A stretch of DNA of 64,000 nt from Toxoplasma gondii ME49 (taxonomy: Eukaryota > Apicomplexa > Conoidasida > Eucoccidiorida > Sarcocystidae): NCBI RefSeq assembly GCF_000006565.2, contig NC_031475.1, forward strand, positions 2,650,190-2,714,189, read 5' to 3'. Shown piece by piece: positions 61,932-64,000 of the stretch. The notes beneath the pieces were generated by a model, which worked only from the letters and a program-made list of their open reading frames with translations, ran no database searches and was not told the DNA's origin. Made by a program: the position numbers and the translations under genes. Numbering within the stretch: position 1 is the stretch's first letter; each line of letters opens with the position of its first letter.

Positions 61932-64000
61932 CTTATTTGACAGTTCTTTGGAATTGTCACGGAAAAATGTCTGTACAGCTCTTAGAGTTGAACTGATTTA
62001 CAGATTGAAGTAAAACTGCAAACATTCGCCAAATCTGCAATGTACTGGCTCAGTCCAAAACAGATGGTGGGAGCGGCAGTCTATAGCGTTGTTTAGGCAA
62101 AATATGAAGAGAAAAAAACTCAAAGAAGCGCGTGTGAGATATCGATTCTAAAAGAAAGGGAAAGGACAGACGCATGCACGCTGGTTTAAGAGTGACGAAC
62201 AACGGGGGACTAGGCATGACACACATGTAACACCCCCTTCCACGCTAGAAGTTTACAAAGTCGGCTTGCTGTTCGAGTTGTAAGGGCAGTAACCCCCCTA
62301 GCAACGACTGTATGACGGAAAGCTTCAACTATTCCGTATGTCCCTTCCAAAAAGGCACAGGACCGTTCAGGCAGTGCAACCATACGGGGCTGCTTGCAAT
62401 GATCACATCGAGCATGCATATTGCTTAACGTTGCATGCCGTCCGCAAGCCAGGCAAACATTGGGAGGAGTGTGTTGTCGCCGTTCGGAGTTTCCGCAGCG
62501 AAATTTGACTTTTTCGTAGACTTTTTCTGCAATGGTCTTCGTAACTTAGCGGAAGACGATGTCAAATTCATTGTCGAATTCGCACATTTCCCTTCAATCT
62601 AGAAAGGTGTTCTCACTCGTAACTCCCCCGCAGGCAGGCAATGGGGGGGAGGGCGGGAAGAAAGTTCCCGAATAGCAGTGTTGGACACGTGCAACGTACC
62701 CGTTTTTGAAGAGGATGCAGTCCTCGTATTCTATAGGGAATCTGTGGAAGCTTCTCTCACAATTGTGAATCCACCGACGACTGCTGGTAGTTTTCACGAA
62801 CTTCGGGGAAAACTGAGAAAGGAGTATCGAGGTGATTGGCATGGCTCACGCCACGACGACCAAAGCGCACTCAGGCGACAAGCGGACGTACAGATATGAA
62901 TGAACGGTAACGAACAGCCCGCGACACTGAAATTAGGTTTCCATTTACAACCCCGTGTGGTCGTGCTCACAATCGCAAACGTACCTTCAGGAGGACTCGT
63001 AGTTCACGACCTTGCGGTGAAGACGGGCCATAACTGTCCCGCAGTCATCATACACGCGTGCGTGATTTATGAATTGTAGGCGCTCATGGAACTTGTGGTC
63101 CCATACACTCGGTTTCCACTTCTCTTGGCGGAAACTTCTTTCGTTTAGCAACACTGGGCTGTGTCCCGTGACAGGGGGTGGAAGTCAGGCACTACGCTGT
63201 GCAACTGAATATTGCGTACACATGCATATCTATACACGTACACTACAGAGGTGTGACTGCACCAGCCTTTTCCCGTTTGGAGATATTGCACCATGCAGGA
63301 GGGCCATCTTGCTTTTCTTGGTGCAGCGTTGTGGAGCACTTGGTCAGGCGCTTGTGCGATAACTGCGAGCGTGTGAGAAGCTAAGATTCGATCTACTAAA
63401 CCGTACCAATCTAGGAAGCACATTCCAGATTTCAGTTTCTCTCTGACATATCAGAGAAGCAATACAGTCTTCGGTGGATTACAAACACTGAGGTTGAAAA
63501 TCGTCATTCTCTCTCGTGGCATTTGATGCAATGCTTGTGTCATTTTGACAATTCCTCACTGTCAATGCAAAAAGTCCGAATCCCAGGAAGAAATTGCATA
63601 TCCGGTTCTCATGTGTGCGATACAGGAAAGAATGCTGAATGCTATAGGAGTCAACTGCATTGTACCCACCATTTGGTTATGGAAGAAATAGGAATCCTGC
63701 ACTGCATCATCGGGTACACTACGGCAACCACAACAGCCTCCGTATTGCTCTGCTGCAGCACTTGACAACTCGAGAAACCTGAACTGTTACGCTGTTCGAA
63801 CTACATTCTGTTTCATTACCGATTCTATACAAGTGACTCTTCATCGCCTGCAAATGTGGAAGGAGATTCTCTCGAAGGGATGACCTACACTCAGGAAGCT
63901 CTGAAAGATTCACAACCACCTGTAGAGCCTACGAAAAAATAAGCAAACCCATCGATGTTACCCATCGGTATATTACCGATGGTTTCGTACTCAACACATT
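61932..64000. other. Upstream flank of OMPDC, no gene seen
   Basis: This should carry the OMPDC promoter just right of 61931. The remaining sequence has only short open frames (up to about 97 codons) with no family signature. It lacks the low-complexity coding texture typical of exons in this genome, so it is probably intergenic or untranslated sequence of a neighbour beyond the window. Confidence 0.45.

Noticed and set aside
1..64000. CRISPR arrays, insertion sequences, prophage or bacterial operon features
   Set aside because: The DNA is eukaryotic nuclear sequence with spliced genes; the tandem repeats lack spacers, and no transposase or integrase frame is present.

Overview
The window is nuclear DNA from a coccidian apicomplexan, almost certainly Toxoplasma gondii or a very close relative. 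Evidence: intron-rich genes with ordinary GT-AG junctions, large proteins padded with Ser-, Glu- and Arg-rich filler, TA microsatellites inside introns, many TGCATGC motifs, and two recognisable linked genes. These are orotidine-5'-phosphate decarboxylase (OMPDC) and a secreted-type diacylglycerol kinase matching DGK2. From memory both belong to the same part of chromosome VIIb in T. gondii; that placement should be confirmed by alignment.

Layout, left to right. (1) 1769-10862, minus: a protein of about 2134 residues or more, mostly disordered or helical, ending in a single telobox-type Myb/SANT domain. (2) 12389-18539, plus: an RRM protein with a possible mitochondrial presequence, eight exons, one GC-AG intron and an intronic 21-bp repeat. 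(3) 18540-20708: a convergent gap with a 43-bp minisatellite. (4) 20709-28550, minus: a 2083-residue beta-propeller-like protein with a possible frameshift at its start. (5) 32808-37032, plus: the DGK2-like kinase, six exons and a signal peptide. (6) 40841-47058, plus: an F-BAR domain protein of about 1022 residues with a second conserved C-terminal region. (7) 50090-53531, plus: a 252-residue EF-hand protein with a possible mitochondrial presequence. (8) 56541-57179, plus: a single-exon four-helix membrane protein. (9) 59016-61931, minus: OMPDC, six exons. The last 2 kb and the stretches between genes hold no gene I can support.

The spliced models were built by hand from splice sites, reading phase and protein-family continuity. 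The six multi-exon models on which I summed exon lengths (Myb, RRM, propeller, kinase, F-BAR, EF-hand) and OMPDC all give whole numbers of codons. Uncertain points are the 5' ends of the Myb and propeller genes, one RRM junction (15467 or 15475) and one F-BAR intron (46080-46343).

These are independent housekeeping or regulatory genes, not a pathway cluster. OMPDC makes UMP. DGK2 makes phosphatidic acid, in T. gondii a signal for parasite egress. The F-BAR protein should act on curved membranes. The RRM and EF-hand proteins may work in the mitochondrion. The most novel candidate is the telobox Myb protein, a possible telomere-binding factor in a lineage with no well-established TRF-type protein.
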